Source of the DNA: Xenorhabdus sp014467285
GTDB taxonomy: Bacteria; Pseudomonadota; Gammaproteobacteria; Enterobacterales; Enterobacteriaceae
Direction of reading: 5' to 3'
Assembly (NCBI RefSeq): GCF_014467285.1
Contig: NZ_NKHR01000002.1
Span: 1 to 64,000, forward strand
DNA: 64,000 nt
How positions within the stretch are numbered: the stretch's first letter is position 1; every line of letters starts with the position of its first letter. A program made the translations under genes and the position numbers. The notes under the pieces were generated by a model. The model searched no databases, was not told the origin of the DNA, and saw only the letters and a list, made by a program, of their open reading frames with translations. Positions 42,565 through 52,027 of this stretch are shown here, one piece after another.

Positions 42565-43908
42565 TTAACGATAGCGTTTTATCAGGCTATTTTTATCCTG
42601 TTCCATTAACCAGTTTAACTTCTCTCCAATCTTACCTTCCAGCCCTCTGGTTGTCGGGTAATAGTAGCGTATTTGCTGCATTTCCGGTGGGAAATAAACT
42701 TCACCGGCAGCATAAGCATTCGTTTCATCATGGGCGTAGCGGTATGCTTCGCCAAACCCCATCTCTTTCATTAAGTTAGTCGGCGCATTACGCAAATGGG
42801 CCGGTACATCATAATCAGGCTTGTCTTGCGCATCCGCCATTGCTGCCTTGAATGCTGTATAAACCGCATTACTTTTTGGTGCACACGCGAGATAAACAAT
42901 TGCCTGTGCAATCGCTCGTTCTCCTTCTGCTGCCCCCACACGAGTGAAGCAATCCCATGCAGCAATGGCGACCTGCATTCCGCGTGGATCAGCATTTCCT
43001 ACATCTTCAGAAGCAATCGCCAATAATCGGCGGGCAACATAAAGTGGATCACCACCTGCGGTAATAATTCGGGCATACCAATAAAGCGCGGCATCAGGCG
43101 CTGAACCACGGACTGACTTATGCAGGGCAGAAATTAAATCGTAAAATCGATCACCTTTATTATCAAAGCGCGCACTCCGCTCTCCACTGACCTCTTTCAG
43201 CAATTCCGGTGTCAGAATTTTCTGCCCCTGCGAATTTGCTTCTGCCATATCTGACATCATTTCCAGTAAGTTCAGTGAACGGCGGGCATCTCCTGCAACA
43301 AGCTCTGCTATCATTTGGCGGGTATTATCCGGCAATATGATATTTTGCCCACCAATGCCACACTCTTTATCGTTCATCGCCTGTATAAGTACTTGCTCAA
43401 TTTCTGCCGTTGAGAGTGGTTTCAATAAGTAAACACGAGCCCGTGACAACAAAGCTGAATTTAATTCGAATGAAGGGTTTTCAGTCGTAGCGCCAATAAA
43501 TGTGATCGTGCCATCTTCAATATGCGGCAAAAACGCATCCTGTTGGCTTTTATTAAATCGGTGAACTTCATCAACGAATAAGATAGTTCTGCGCCCTGCA
43601 TTACGATTTTGACGTGCTTTTTCTATAGATTCACGAATTTCTTTAATACCGGAGGTCACTGCTGAAATACGTTCAATATCAGCTTGTGCATAGTGCCCGA
43701 TAATTTCAGCCAGCGTTGTTTTTCCTGTTCCTGGCGGGCCCCATAAAATCATAGAATGGAGATGGCCAGCTCGAATTGCCCTTGGCAAAGGTTTTCCTTC
43801 TGCCAACAAGTGTTGCTGACCAATATAATGATCTAATGTGACTGGCCGCATTCTTGCGGCCAGTGGCTGAAATTCATTTTGTGAAAAGTCGAGTGAAAGA
43901 TTGTTCAC
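42565..43908 (-). CDS. rarA: Replication-associated recombination protein RarA (MgsA)
   Basis: 447 aa, E. coli length. A clamp-loader-like AAA+ ATPase that acts at stalled forks. Walker A WGPPGTGKTT, Walker B FVDEVHRFNKSQQD, sensor region GATTENPSFELNSALLSRA, and the C-terminal oligomerisation part with GSAPDAALYWYARI are present. The start is GTG at 43908 with GTGAGG a few bases upstream, as in E. coli. It begins 7 bp after lolA, so co-translation is likely. Confidence 0.97.
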   Translation of the reverse strand: MNNLSLDFSQNEFQPLAARMRPVTLDHYIGQQHLLAEGKPLPRAIRAGHLHSMILWGPPGTGKTTLAEIIGHYAQADIERISAVTSGIKEIRESIEKARQNRNAGRRTILFVDEVHRFNKSQQDAFLPHIEDGTITFIGATTENPSFELNSALLSRARVYLLKPLSTAEIEQVLIQAMNDKECGIGGQNIILPDNTRQMIAELVAGDARRSLNLLEMMSDMAEANSQGQKILTPELLKEVSGERSARFDNKGDRFYDLISALHKSVRGSAPDAALYWYARIITAGGDPLYVARRLLAIASEDVGNADPRGMQVAIAAWDCFTRVGAAEGERAIAQAIVYLACAPKSNAVYTAFKAAMADAQDKPDYDVPAHLRNAPTNLMKEMGFGEAYRYAHDETNAYAAGEVYFPPEMQQIRYYYPTTRGLEGKIGEKLNWLMEQDKNSLIKRYR

Positions 43909-43915
43909 TTAAACC

Positions 43916-44527
43916 TCACTGGCGTTGATCATCCAGCGTGACACCTTCTGGTACGGTAAATTTAAATTTCGCCGCATCTACATTGGTGTTTTGCTGCCCT
44001 TTCAATTGATAAGCGCTCTTTTGCCCGTCCTGTTCAACCGCTGTGAACTTCTGAATGGTCCCCTCTGGGGTTACGGTAATCGAAAAATGTTTTAGATTGC
44101 CATTGGCGTTAGTGGGAGTCAGTTCAAAATTATTATTGCTTTGCACAACTTTGTACTGTTTCCAATCAGCGGGATCATTACGCGCAATTAACATAAATGG
44201 TGTATTTCCCGTTGCATCTTTTAACCAGTTCGCTGTCACTTGTTCAACAAAGGGATTATAAAACCACAATGTATTGCCATCAGAAACCAAAACGCTTTCA
44301 TCAGGTGATGTCATATGCCAGTTAAACAAATTAGGACGTTTGATCCAAAGTTCACCTTCTCCTTTTTGGATCGTTGAACCATCATTACTCGTAACTGTTT
44401 GAGTAAAGCTGGCATGAAAACTATTTACCTTTCCCAAACGCCCTTGCAGATCCTGAGTCGCATCAGCCCATGCAGAACCCACGCTCACACCCATCATCAG
44501 ACAACCAATTAACATCAGTTTTTTCAT
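43916..44527 (-). CDS. lolA: Outer-membrane lipoprotein carrier protein LolA
   Basis: 203 aa with a signal peptide (MKKLMLIGCLMMGVSVGSAWA). The mature periplasmic chaperone carries lipoproteins from LolCDE to LolB. Conserved parts: LQGRLGKVNSFHASFTQTV, GEGELWIKRPNLFNW, LWFYNPFVEQVT and FKFTVPEGVTLDDQR. Length identical to E. coli. Confidence 0.97.
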   Translation of the reverse strand: MKKLMLIGCLMMGVSVGSAWADATQDLQGRLGKVNSFHASFTQTVTSNDGSTIQKGEGELWIKRPNLFNWHMTSPDESVLVSDGNTLWFYNPFVEQVTANWLKDATGNTPFMLIARNDPADWKQYKVVQSNNNFELTPTNANGNLKHFSITVTPEGTIQKFTAVEQDGQKSAYQLKGQQNTNVDAAKFKFTVPEGVTLDDQRQ

Positions 44528-44600
44528 GTGCGAGATACCTTCAATTCGTATTTATTCCCGGCTTTAATGGCCGATACCACGTTATATTTTACAGTTGTGA

Positions 44601-47600
44601 TTAATGTTCGTGCGGCGGAGGTGCCAAAACTTCACGATTGCCATTATGACCAGGCGCACTAACAATCTGTTGTGCTTCCATTTGTTCAACAATCCGGGCT
44701 GCCCGATTATATCCGATGCGGAATTGGCGTTGCACACCCGAAATGGAAACCCGGCGTTTTTCAATCACAAATTCAACTGCTTGATCAAATAAAGGATCGA
44801 GTTCTTCATCGCTATCAAATCCTAAACCACCTTCACCGTCTTCTCCCCCTTTGATAATGCTATCAATGTATTGAGGGCGACCACGGGCTTTCCAGTCATT
44901 AACCACTTCGTGAACTTCTTGATCGCGTACAAATGCACCATGAACACGCACAGGAATGGAAGAGTTTGGTGCTAAATAAAGCATATCCCCCATGCCAAGC
45001 AATGATTCTGCACCACCTTGATCAAGAATGGTACGGGAATCGATTTTACTGGACACGGTAAATGCAATACGTGTCGGAATATTTGCCTTAATCAATCCGG
45101 TGATAATATCAACAGAGGGGCGTTGTGTTGCCAATACTAAGTGGATACCTGCTGCGCGTGCTTTCTGAGCCAAACGCGCAATTAATTCTTCCACCTTTTT
45201 CCCTACCGTCATCATTAAATCGGCAAATTCATCAACCATCACAACAATATAAGGCTCTTTTTTCAGCACAGGATGTGTTACATCCATACTATCGCCTGGT
45301 TTCCAGAATGGATCAGGGATTGGACGTCCCATATTTTCCGCTTGTTTGATTTTGTCGTTGTAGCCGGCGAGATTACGTACACCCAAAGCTGACATCAGTT
45401 TGTAGCGTCGTTCCATCTCATTCACACACCAACGCAATGCGTTGGCGGCATCTTTCATATCGGTGACAACTTCGGTCAACAAGTGTGGAATGCCTTCATA
45501 AACCGATAACTCCAGCATTTTAGGGTCAATCATGATAAAGCGAACATCTTCTGGTTTCGCTTTATACAGGATACTGAGGATCATAGCGTTAACCCCGACC
45601 GATTTACCCGATCCGGTTGTCCCTGCAACCAGCAAGTGAGGCATTTTGCCCAGATCAGCCACAACCGGCTGCCCTGCAATATCTTTTCCAAGAACGATAG
45701 TCAATGGTGATGGGTTATCACGGAATTTCTCGCAATCCAACACTTCCCGCAGGTAAACTGTTTGCCGTTTCTTATTGGGTAGTTCTAAACCAACATAAGG
45801 TTTTCCCGGAATCACTTCAACAATACGAACGGCTACCGCTGAAAGTGAACGAGCAAGGTCACGCGATAAGTTAGAAATACGGGAAGCTTTAACTCCAGGT
45901 GCCAGATCCAGTTCAAATCGTGTAATAACAGGGCCGGGAGAAAATCCAACAACGTCCGCTTTGACGCGATAATCATTCAAGCGCGCTTCAATCAAACGAG
46001 AGGTTTGTTCAAGAGCAAACATATCAACCGGCTCTTCTTCCGCTGGCGGTTTTGCCAGAAGATCCAGAGAAGGCATCGGCGTCGTCGGTTTCGGCAACGG
46101 TTGATCATTGCGTATCAAAAACGGATGGAACAGACTATCTTGCTGCGGTTGCTGCGGTTGCTGCGGTTGCTGCGGTTGCTGCGGTTGCTGCGCAAGAATA
46201 TGTTCAGTTTTCAACTCATGAGAAGCAAGAGCCGGAGCTATTTTTTTCTCCTGTACCTGATGAGTCGGGGCTTCTGTTGGCATAAATGCAGATTCGGCAG
46301 GCTGACTTATTTGATAACGCTCACGTTGCTGCTGCTCAAATGCAAGCCGTAACGCTTCTTCCTGCGCAGCCTGTTCATCTATACCTTCATCTACACTATT
46401 TTGCGGATTATTTTCCGTAAATGCCGCTACTCTGGGTTGTTCATATTTAGGTTGTTCATATACTGACGCAGCTTGTTGTTGATCTTTACTTTCCGCTTCA
46501 AAATCTGAACCATAGCGTTCACGTTGTTGTTCAAGGAATTGCTGACGCAGCATGTTTTGCTGTTGCTCATCCATTTGCTGCTCGTCAGCTTCCGCAATCA
46601 GTTCATTTTGCCTTTCTTTTTCTTCTCGTTGCAGATGCTCTGCCAAACGATGAGAAGGCACTTTAATGCCATACAATTCCCGGCGTGTAGGTATTCTGAC
46701 CGGATTAGGACGAGGCATTTCAGGGCCAATCCCCTGCTTGACCTGCGGATTTCTCGTTACAACCGCAGAACTTGTTATATCTGCCGCTGTATTTTTCAGA
46801 TTGATATTTTCATTGTGAGTCTGCGAAAGAGGGCCAGATTCTGATTCTGCATCCAATTGATAATCTGTCGGCAATTCAAATGAATAACGAACAGGTTCCT
46901 GTTCATCTGCTGCAAACTCTGGCAAAGTCTCTGCTGACTGCGTAGCCAGTTGTAGAGACGGCTCACTGTTAAGTGAATTATCAGCCATTTCTGAAAACAC
47001 GGCTTCTTTTGCTGAAATGACGGTAGCAGATTCTGCATCAATAGGTTCAGGTGAGTTATTTTCCTGAAACGTTTCAGAAGGTTCCATAACAGGAGGGATT
47101 GAATCAACCGATGATGTTGAATCCGTATTCGCTAATTCAACGATTGTTGGCGCCGTCAGCAATACATCATCTTCATCCACTGTTCCAGTCGTAACGGCTG
47201 TCTTAATTATGTCACCTTTATCAACGTGCTCAGCTCTATCTTGTTCACTGGTGGAACGTTCGGAAACGACTTTATTTTCCAATTCATCATCGTAATATTC
47301 CGCATTATTACGGCCACGGTTTACCACAAAACTAATTGAATTCAGAATGACTTCACCAATTTTTTCCGCAATCGCGAGCCATGACCAACCCGTAAATAGG
47401 GTAAAGCCAACAGCCCAAATGCCAAGCAGCGCCAACGTTGCTCCAAGAACATTGAACCAAGGCAGAATTGCATTGCTAAATAAGTTGCCGATAACGCCAC
47501 CAGCGGCAAAATCATTTAAATCGTCAATATTGAGCGCAGCCAAACCACATGAAGTCAATATCAGCGCTAAAGCACCAATGACGCGCAGTGCGAGTGTGAA

Positions 47601-47927
47601 GAAATCTACGTACTCTTGCCTATCGTTCTGACGGAAAGCATTCCAACACCCTAAAAACATTAACGGTGGGACTGCATAGGCAAGAATACCAAATGCCGAG
47701 AATAGTATGTCTGATAACCAGGCACCAACGCTGCCACTCCAATTATGAACGGGTTCATGCCACGACGTTTGTGACCAGCTAGGATCGGATGGGTTGAAGC
47801 TGACAAGCGCTATCATTAAGTACACAGCACAAATGGCAATAACCAACAGGACAGCTTCTAAGAGCCGGCGGCTACTGCTTATTTTTTTTAACTTAACACG
47901 TTTGTCTTCTGTATATTCCTGGTTCAA
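44601..47927 (-). CDS. ftsK: DNA translocase FtsK (short-linker form, TTG start)
   Basis: 1108 aa, shorter than E. coli (1329) because of a shorter linker. FtsK couples cell division with chromosome dimer resolution at dif. Four N-terminal membrane helices (about 20-190), then a Gln/Pro/Glu-rich linker (about 200-590) with an exact QQP repeat, then the RecA-like motor with Walker A AGTTGSGKSVGVN, Walker B VMVDEFADLMM, and the C-terminal gamma winged helix (RRVSISGVQRQFRIGYNRAARIV) that reads KOPS. The start is TTG at 47927: no in-frame ATG is available before the first helix, GGAG lies eight bases upstream, and the encoded NQEYTEDK matches E. coli. Confidence 0.95.
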   Translation of the reverse strand: MNQEYTEDKRVKLKKISSSRRLLEAVLLVIAICAVYLMIALVSFNPSDPSWSQTSWHEPVHNWSGSVGAWLSDILFSAFGILAYAVPPLMFLGCWNAFRQNDRQEYVDFFTLALRVIGALALILTSCGLAALNIDDLNDFAAGGVIGNLFSNAILPWFNVLGATLALLGIWAVGFTLFTGWSWLAIAEKIGEVILNSISFVVNRGRNNAEYYDDELENKVVSERSTSEQDRAEHVDKGDIIKTAVTTGTVDEDDVLLTAPTIVELANTDSTSSVDSIPPVMEPSETFQENNSPEPIDAESATVISAKEAVFSEMADNSLNSEPSLQLATQSAETLPEFAADEQEPVRYSFELPTDYQLDAESESGPLSQTHNENINLKNTAADITSSAVVTRNPQVKQGIGPEMPRPNPVRIPTRRELYGIKVPSHRLAEHLQREEKERQNELIAEADEQQMDEQQQNMLRQQFLEQQRERYGSDFEAESKDQQQAASVYEQPKYEQPRVAAFTENNPQNSVDEGIDEQAAQEEALRLAFEQQQRERYQISQPAESAFMPTEAPTHQVQEKKIAPALASHELKTEHILAQQPQQPQQPQQPQQPQQDSLFHPFLIRNDQPLPKPTTPMPSLDLLAKPPAEEEPVDMFALEQTSRLIEARLNDYRVKADVVGFSPGPVITRFELDLAPGVKASRISNLSRDLARSLSAVAVRIVEVIPGKPYVGLELPNKKRQTVYLREVLDCEKFRDNPSPLTIVLGKDIAGQPVVADLGKMPHLLVAGTTGSGKSVGVNAMILSILYKAKPEDVRFIMIDPKMLELSVYEGIPHLLTEVVTDMKDAANALRWCVNEMERRYKLMSALGVRNLAGYNDKIKQAENMGRPIPDPFWKPGDSMDVTHPVLKKEPYIVVMVDEFADLMMTVGKKVEELIARLAQKARAAGIHLVLATQRPSVDIITGLIKANIPTRIAFTVSSKIDSRTILDQGGAESLLGMGDMLYLAPNSSIPVRVHGAFVRDQEVHEVVNDWKARGRPQYIDSIIKGGEDGEGGLGFDSDEELDPLFDQAVEFVIEKRRVSISGVQRQFRIGYNRAARIVEQMEAQQIVSAPGHNGNREVLAPPPHEH
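46141..46194. repeat. 9-bp tandem repeat in the ftsK linker
   Basis: Five perfect copies of TGCTGCGGT (46141-46185) followed by a partial sixth encode (QQP)n in the FtsK linker. A microsatellite-like array in frame; length changes by 9 bp would keep the frame. Confidence 0.95.
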
Positions 47928-47964
47928 GAAAGACTCTCCAGGTTTTCATGTTGATTAAACGGAA

Positions 47965-47989
47965 CAACGCTGAGGATAGCTCAGCGTTG
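47965..47989 (-). terminator. Terminator-like hairpin after lrp
   Basis: A 10-bp stem (CAACGCTGAG / CTCAGCGTTG) with a GATAG loop, between the lrp stop and the ftsK start. The sequence after it on the minus strand (TTCCGTTTAATC) is only weakly T-rich. Likely ends most lrp transcripts. Confidence 0.7.
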
Positions 47990-48065
47990 AAACTGTATAC
48001 ATAAACAGGAGTGTACCTAAGTTTTTCCTGTTTTGCATCTGTACCTCATTAAATTAGGTAAAAGC

Positions 48066-48560
48066 TTAACGAGTCTTAATCACCAGACGGTTACTCTGTT
48101 TCACTTCTTCCATAACAACATAAGTACGAGTATCGTTAACACCAGGAAGACGCAACAGAGTTTCGCCGAGCAATTTACGATATGCGGACATATCTGGCAC
48201 ACGTGTTTTCAGCAAGTAGTCAAAATCACCAGAAACTAAATGACATTCTTGGATTTCTTCTAGTTTCTGGACAGCAGTATTGAATTGTTCAAATACATCT
48301 GCTGCACCACGGTTAAGTGTAATTTCAACGAATACCAGCAATGATGCATCCAGATAATGAGGATTCAGCAAAGCTGTGTAGCCAGAGATAAAGCCCTGAC
48401 GCTCCAAGCGACGTACACGCTCCAGACAAGGCGTTGGTGATAAACCAACTCGCTTGGATAACTCCACGTTAGAAATACGGCCGTCTTTTTGCAACTCGTT
48501 AAGGATATTACGATCTATACGATCAAGATCTTTTCCCGGACGCTTCTTATTATCAATCAT
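48066..48560 (-). CDS. lrp: Leucine-responsive regulatory protein
   Basis: 164 aa, nearly identical to E. coli Lrp. The N-terminal HTH (ILNELQKDGRISNVELSKRVGLSPTPCLERVRRL) is followed by the RAM ligand-binding domain (SLLVFVEITLNRGAADVFEQFN, GDFDYLLKTRVPDM). A global regulator of amino-acid metabolism; in Xenorhabdus it has been linked to phenotypic variation, symbiosis and secondary metabolism. Divergent from trxB over about 630 bp, a usual arrangement that holds its autoregulated promoter. Confidence 0.98.
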   Translation of the reverse strand: MIDNKKRPGKDLDRIDRNILNELQKDGRISNVELSKRVGLSPTPCLERVRRLERQGFISGYTALLNPHYLDASLLVFVEITLNRGAADVFEQFNTAVQKLEEIQECHLVSGDFDYLLKTRVPDMSAYRKLLGETLLRLPGVNDTRTYVVMEEVKQSNRLVIKTR

Positions 48561-49191
48561 CTTATTGCTCTCTCTTTATATTCCTACACCCATAACTTTT
48601 CCCTATCTCTTTCAAGCAACTGAGCTGGAAAAGATGTCTTCAAAGGCTAAAGCTCAATCTATAACCAAGGTTTAAGGCCTACTGCAATATCCCGGAATAT
48701 GATTTTCTATCACCGTCTGACTCATACACGACTACCAAATCACCATTTCCCAGAATATTATCTCCTAAAACACTGTGTCTTTTAGAAAGCAGCTTAACGG
48801 CAATTTTTATATTCTATGAGAAAATCACCCACACCAATTTGTCTATTCTATAGAAACAATTGATTAGCGAGGTAGATAATTATCTCTTACGCAGATGTTT
48901 TCGCAAATGCACAGCCGATTGTCAAAGTAAATGAGCAAAAATCAGAACAACCTACCAAACAAATTTTCAGTAAATCCTTTTAATAGCTCATTTCAGGCCC
49001 TAAACGTATAAATGATGTTCAATTCAGAAGATTGCATAATCTCTTCTTACATTTCGCTTACATCATAGTTACTATCTATCGGTAAGATCGTTAATAACAT
49101 GAATATTTTATCTGAGAATCGCTTTTTTTAACTTATTATTTCTCCTACAATCCCTAAATCCGCAACATGCGATAATGGAAATGAGGTATTC
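48561..49191. other. lrp-trxB divergent intergenic region
   Basis: About 630 bp without a convincing gene. A 73-aa frame at 48454-48675 overlaps lrp antisense and is not called. The region should hold the promoters of both genes. AT-rich; no strong repeat or hairpin was picked out. Confidence 0.6.
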
Positions 49192-50151
49192 ATGAGCACA
49201 GCCAAACACAGTAAACTTATCATTCTTGGCTCAGGTCCTGCTGGTTATACCGCTGCTGTTTACGCAGCCCGCGCTAATTTAAACCCTGTTCTCATTACTG
49301 GGGTCGAAAAAGGCGGCCAATTGACCACCACGACTGAGGTTGAAAACTGGCCCGGTGATCCTGAAGGGCTGACTGGCCCAGGCCTGATGGAGCGTATGTT
49401 CCAACATGCTGAAAAGTTTCAAACTGAAATCATTTCTGACCATATTCAGAAAGTGGATTTCTCAAACAGGCCATTCCGTTTATATGGAGATGATCAGGAA
49501 TATACCTGTGATGCTTTGATCATCGCGACAGGTGCTTCTGCCCGTTACCTCGGATTGCCTTCCGAAGAAAATTTCAAAGGTCGGGGCGTATCTGCTTGTG
49601 CAACATGTGATGGTTTTTTCTATCGTAAACAGAAAGTTGCTGTAGTTGGTGGTGGTAATACTGCGGTTGAAGAAGCGCTGTATTTAGCGAACATTGCTTC
49701 TGAAGTTCATCTGATTCACCGCCGTGACTCTTTCCGTTCAGAGAAAATACTGATTGACCGCCTGATGGAAAAAGTCAAGAACGGCAATATTATCCTGCAT
49801 ACCGATCGAACTCTGGACGAAGTTCTGGGCGACGACATGGGTGTGACAGGTATCCGCATTCGTGATACGAAAAGTGACAATACCGAAGAACTGGATGTAA
49901 CCGGTGTTTTCATTGCTATCGGCCACAGCCCGAATACAAGCATCTTTGACGGTCAGCTTGATCTTGAGAATGGATACATCAAAGTGCAATCCGGATTGCA
50001 TGGAAATGCTACCCAAACCTCTATTCCCGGGATTTTTGCCGCCGGAGATGTTATGGATCACGTGTATCGTCAGGCCATTACTTCAGCAGGTACTGGTTGT
50101 ATGGCGGCATTGGATGCAGAACGTTTCCTTGATGGATTGGCAACCAAATAA
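49192..50151 (+). CDS. trxB: Thioredoxin reductase
   Basis: 319 aa FAD/NADPH flavoprotein that reduces thioredoxin. FAD site ILGSGPAGYTAAVYAAR, redox-active disulfide CATC in SACATCDGFFY, NADPH site VVGGGNTAVEEALYLAN with HRR in LIHRRDSFR, and C-terminal FAD motif GIFAAGDVMDH. Followed by cydDC as in E. coli, with a terminator between. Confidence 0.98.
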   Translation: MSTAKHSKLIILGSGPAGYTAAVYAARANLNPVLITGVEKGGQLTTTTEVENWPGDPEGLTGPGLMERMFQHAEKFQTEIISDHIQKVDFSNRPFRLYGDDQEYTCDALIIATGASARYLGLPSEENFKGRGVSACATCDGFFYRKQKVAVVGGGNTAVEEALYLANIASEVHLIHRRDSFRSEKILIDRLMEKVKNGNIILHTDRTLDEVLGDDMGVTGIRIRDTKSDNTEELDVTGVFIAIGHSPNTSIFDGQLDLENGYIKVQSGLHGNATQTSIPGIFAAGDVMDHVYRQAITSAGTGCMAALDAERFLDGLATK

Positions 50152-50166
50152 TCCATTTTTCCTTAG

Positions 50167-50192
50167 AAGCGCTATTTCGGTAGCGCTTTTTA
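50167..50192 (+). terminator. Terminator after trxB
   Basis: An 8-bp stem (AAGCGCTA / TAGCGCTT) with a TTTCGG loop and a T-run, 15 bp after the trxB stop. Strong intrinsic terminator. Confidence 0.88.
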
Positions 50193-50255
50193 ACAAGCAA
50201 CATAAAGCTTGTTTTGGTATTCCGTATCACTACCTGCTAATCAGAAGTTTTTCTT

Positions 50256-52025
50256 ATGGACAAAACAAGACAAACTGAACTTGTTCGATGGCTAAGGCAG
50301 CAGAGTGCCCCTGCCCGTCGGTGGCTTCGTCTATCCATGCTACTCGGCCTAATCAGCGGATTATTGATTATCTCGCAAGCCTGGCTCCTGGCTTCCATCC
50401 TCCAGGCCCTGATTATGGACAATGTTCCCCGCGAAAATCTCATCAATCAGTTTCTGATGCTAGCCGCCACTTTCACATTGCGGGCAATCGTCAATGCTAT
50501 TCGGGAACGTGTCGGGTTTATTTGTGGCAAAGTTGTGCGCCAACAAATCCGAAATATGGTGTTGGATAAACTGGAGCAGTTAGGGCCTGTATGGGTGAAA
50601 GGAAAGCCAGCGGGAAGCTGGGCAACGATTATTCTGGAACAAATCGAAGATATGCAGGATTTTTATTCCCGCTATCTGCCTCAGATGGTTCTTGCTACCA
50701 TAATCCCCATTTTAATTCTGGTTACCCTATTTCCGATTAATTGGGCCGCAGGATTAATCTTGCTGGTCACTGCCCCCTTAATTCCTCTGTTTATGGCGTT
50801 GGTAGGGTTAGGTGCCGCTGATGCCAACCGACGTAATTTTGTTGCCCTTAACCGATTAAGTGGTAATTTCCTCGATCGTTTACGAGGTCTGGAAACGTTG
50901 CGCCTGTTCCATCGAGGGGAAGCCGAAGTTAAGCAGATCGCAGAGTCAACAGAGAATTTCCGTCACAGAACGATGGAAGTACTGCGCATGGCATTCCTGT
51001 CTTCGGCTGTATTGGAGTTCTTTGCCGCAGTTTCCATTGCCGTTGTTGCCGTCTATTTTGGTTTTTCCTATTTGGGAGAATTACACTTTGGCAGCTACGG
51101 AATGGGAGTTACGTTGTTTGCCGGCTTCCTCGCTTTAATCCTTGCTCCTGAATTTTTCCAACCCCTACGTGACTTAGGAACGTTTTATCATGCAAAAGCG
51201 CAGGCAGTCGGAGCAGCAGAATCGCTTTTCACTTTGCTCAGTAGTGATGGAGAACAAGCGGCAACCAGTGGCGAAGAAACACTAACAGATAAAGAATCCG
51301 TCGCTATTGAAGCCTGTGAACTGGAGATACTGTCCCACGATGGTCATCGCCTTGCCGGCCCGTTGAATTTTACGATGGATAAACACCAGCGGATTGCCTT
51401 GGTCGGAAAAAGTGGTGCAGGTAAAAGCTCATTGATCAATGTACTACTGGGTTTTCTACCTTATCGTGGCTCCCTCAAAATCAATGGCATTGAGCTACGC
51501 GAACTCAATCTCACTAAATGGCGCGAATGTCTGAGTTGGGTTGGGCAAAATCCACATTTACCAGAACAAACTGTGCTCGATAATATTCGTCTTGGTCAAT
51601 ATGATGCCACGCAGGAACAAATCCATGATGTGATGGAAAGAGCTTATGTCAGTGAATTTGTCCGCAATCTGCCTGATGGAATCAATACGGTCATTGGGGA
51701 CAATGCTGCTCGTCTGTCTGTCGGGCAGGCTCAGCGTATCGCCGTAGCCCGAGCATTATTAAATCCCTGCCAATTACTGTTATTAGATGAACCCGCCGCC
51801 AGTCTTGATGCCCATAGCGAACAGCGTGTGATGACGGCTTTAAACCAAGCCTCTTACCAGCAAACCACATTACTGATTACTCACTTGCTAGAAGAAACGC
51901 TGACATATGATCAAATTTGGGTAATGGAAAATGGGTTATTGATTGAGAAAGGTGAATATCAGAGTCTAAGCCAGTCTCAAGGTGCATTTTCTCGTCTGCT
52001 GTCTCATCGTAGTGTGGAGCTATAA
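50256..52025 (+). CDS. cydD: Cysteine/glutathione ABC exporter subunit CydD
   Basis: 589 aa half transporter. The membrane domain covers about 1-330; the nucleotide-binding domain has Walker A VGKSGAGKSS, signature ARLSVGQAQR (a variant LSVGQ, usual in CydD) and Walker B LLLLDEPAASLD. CydDC exports cysteine and glutathione to the periplasm and is needed for cytochrome bd assembly. 2 bp separate it from cydC. Confidence 0.97.
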   Translation: MDKTRQTELVRWLRQQSAPARRWLRLSMLLGLISGLLIISQAWLLASILQALIMDNVPRENLINQFLMLAATFTLRAIVNAIRERVGFICGKVVRQQIRNMVLDKLEQLGPVWVKGKPAGSWATIILEQIEDMQDFYSRYLPQMVLATIIPILILVTLFPINWAAGLILLVTAPLIPLFMALVGLGAADANRRNFVALNRLSGNFLDRLRGLETLRLFHRGEAEVKQIAESTENFRHRTMEVLRMAFLSSAVLEFFAAVSIAVVAVYFGFSYLGELHFGSYGMGVTLFAGFLALILAPEFFQPLRDLGTFYHAKAQAVGAAESLFTLLSSDGEQAATSGEETLTDKESVAIEACELEILSHDGHRLAGPLNFTMDKHQRIALVGKSGAGKSSLINVLLGFLPYRGSLKINGIELRELNLTKWRECLSWVGQNPHLPEQTVLDNIRLGQYDATQEQIHDVMERAYVSEFVRNLPDGINTVIGDNAARLSVGQAQRIAVARALLNPCQLLLLDEPAASLDAHSEQRVMTALNQASYQQTTLLITHLLEETLTYDQIWVMENGLLIEKGEYQSLSQSQGAFSRLLSHRSVEL

Positions 52026-52027
52026 TC

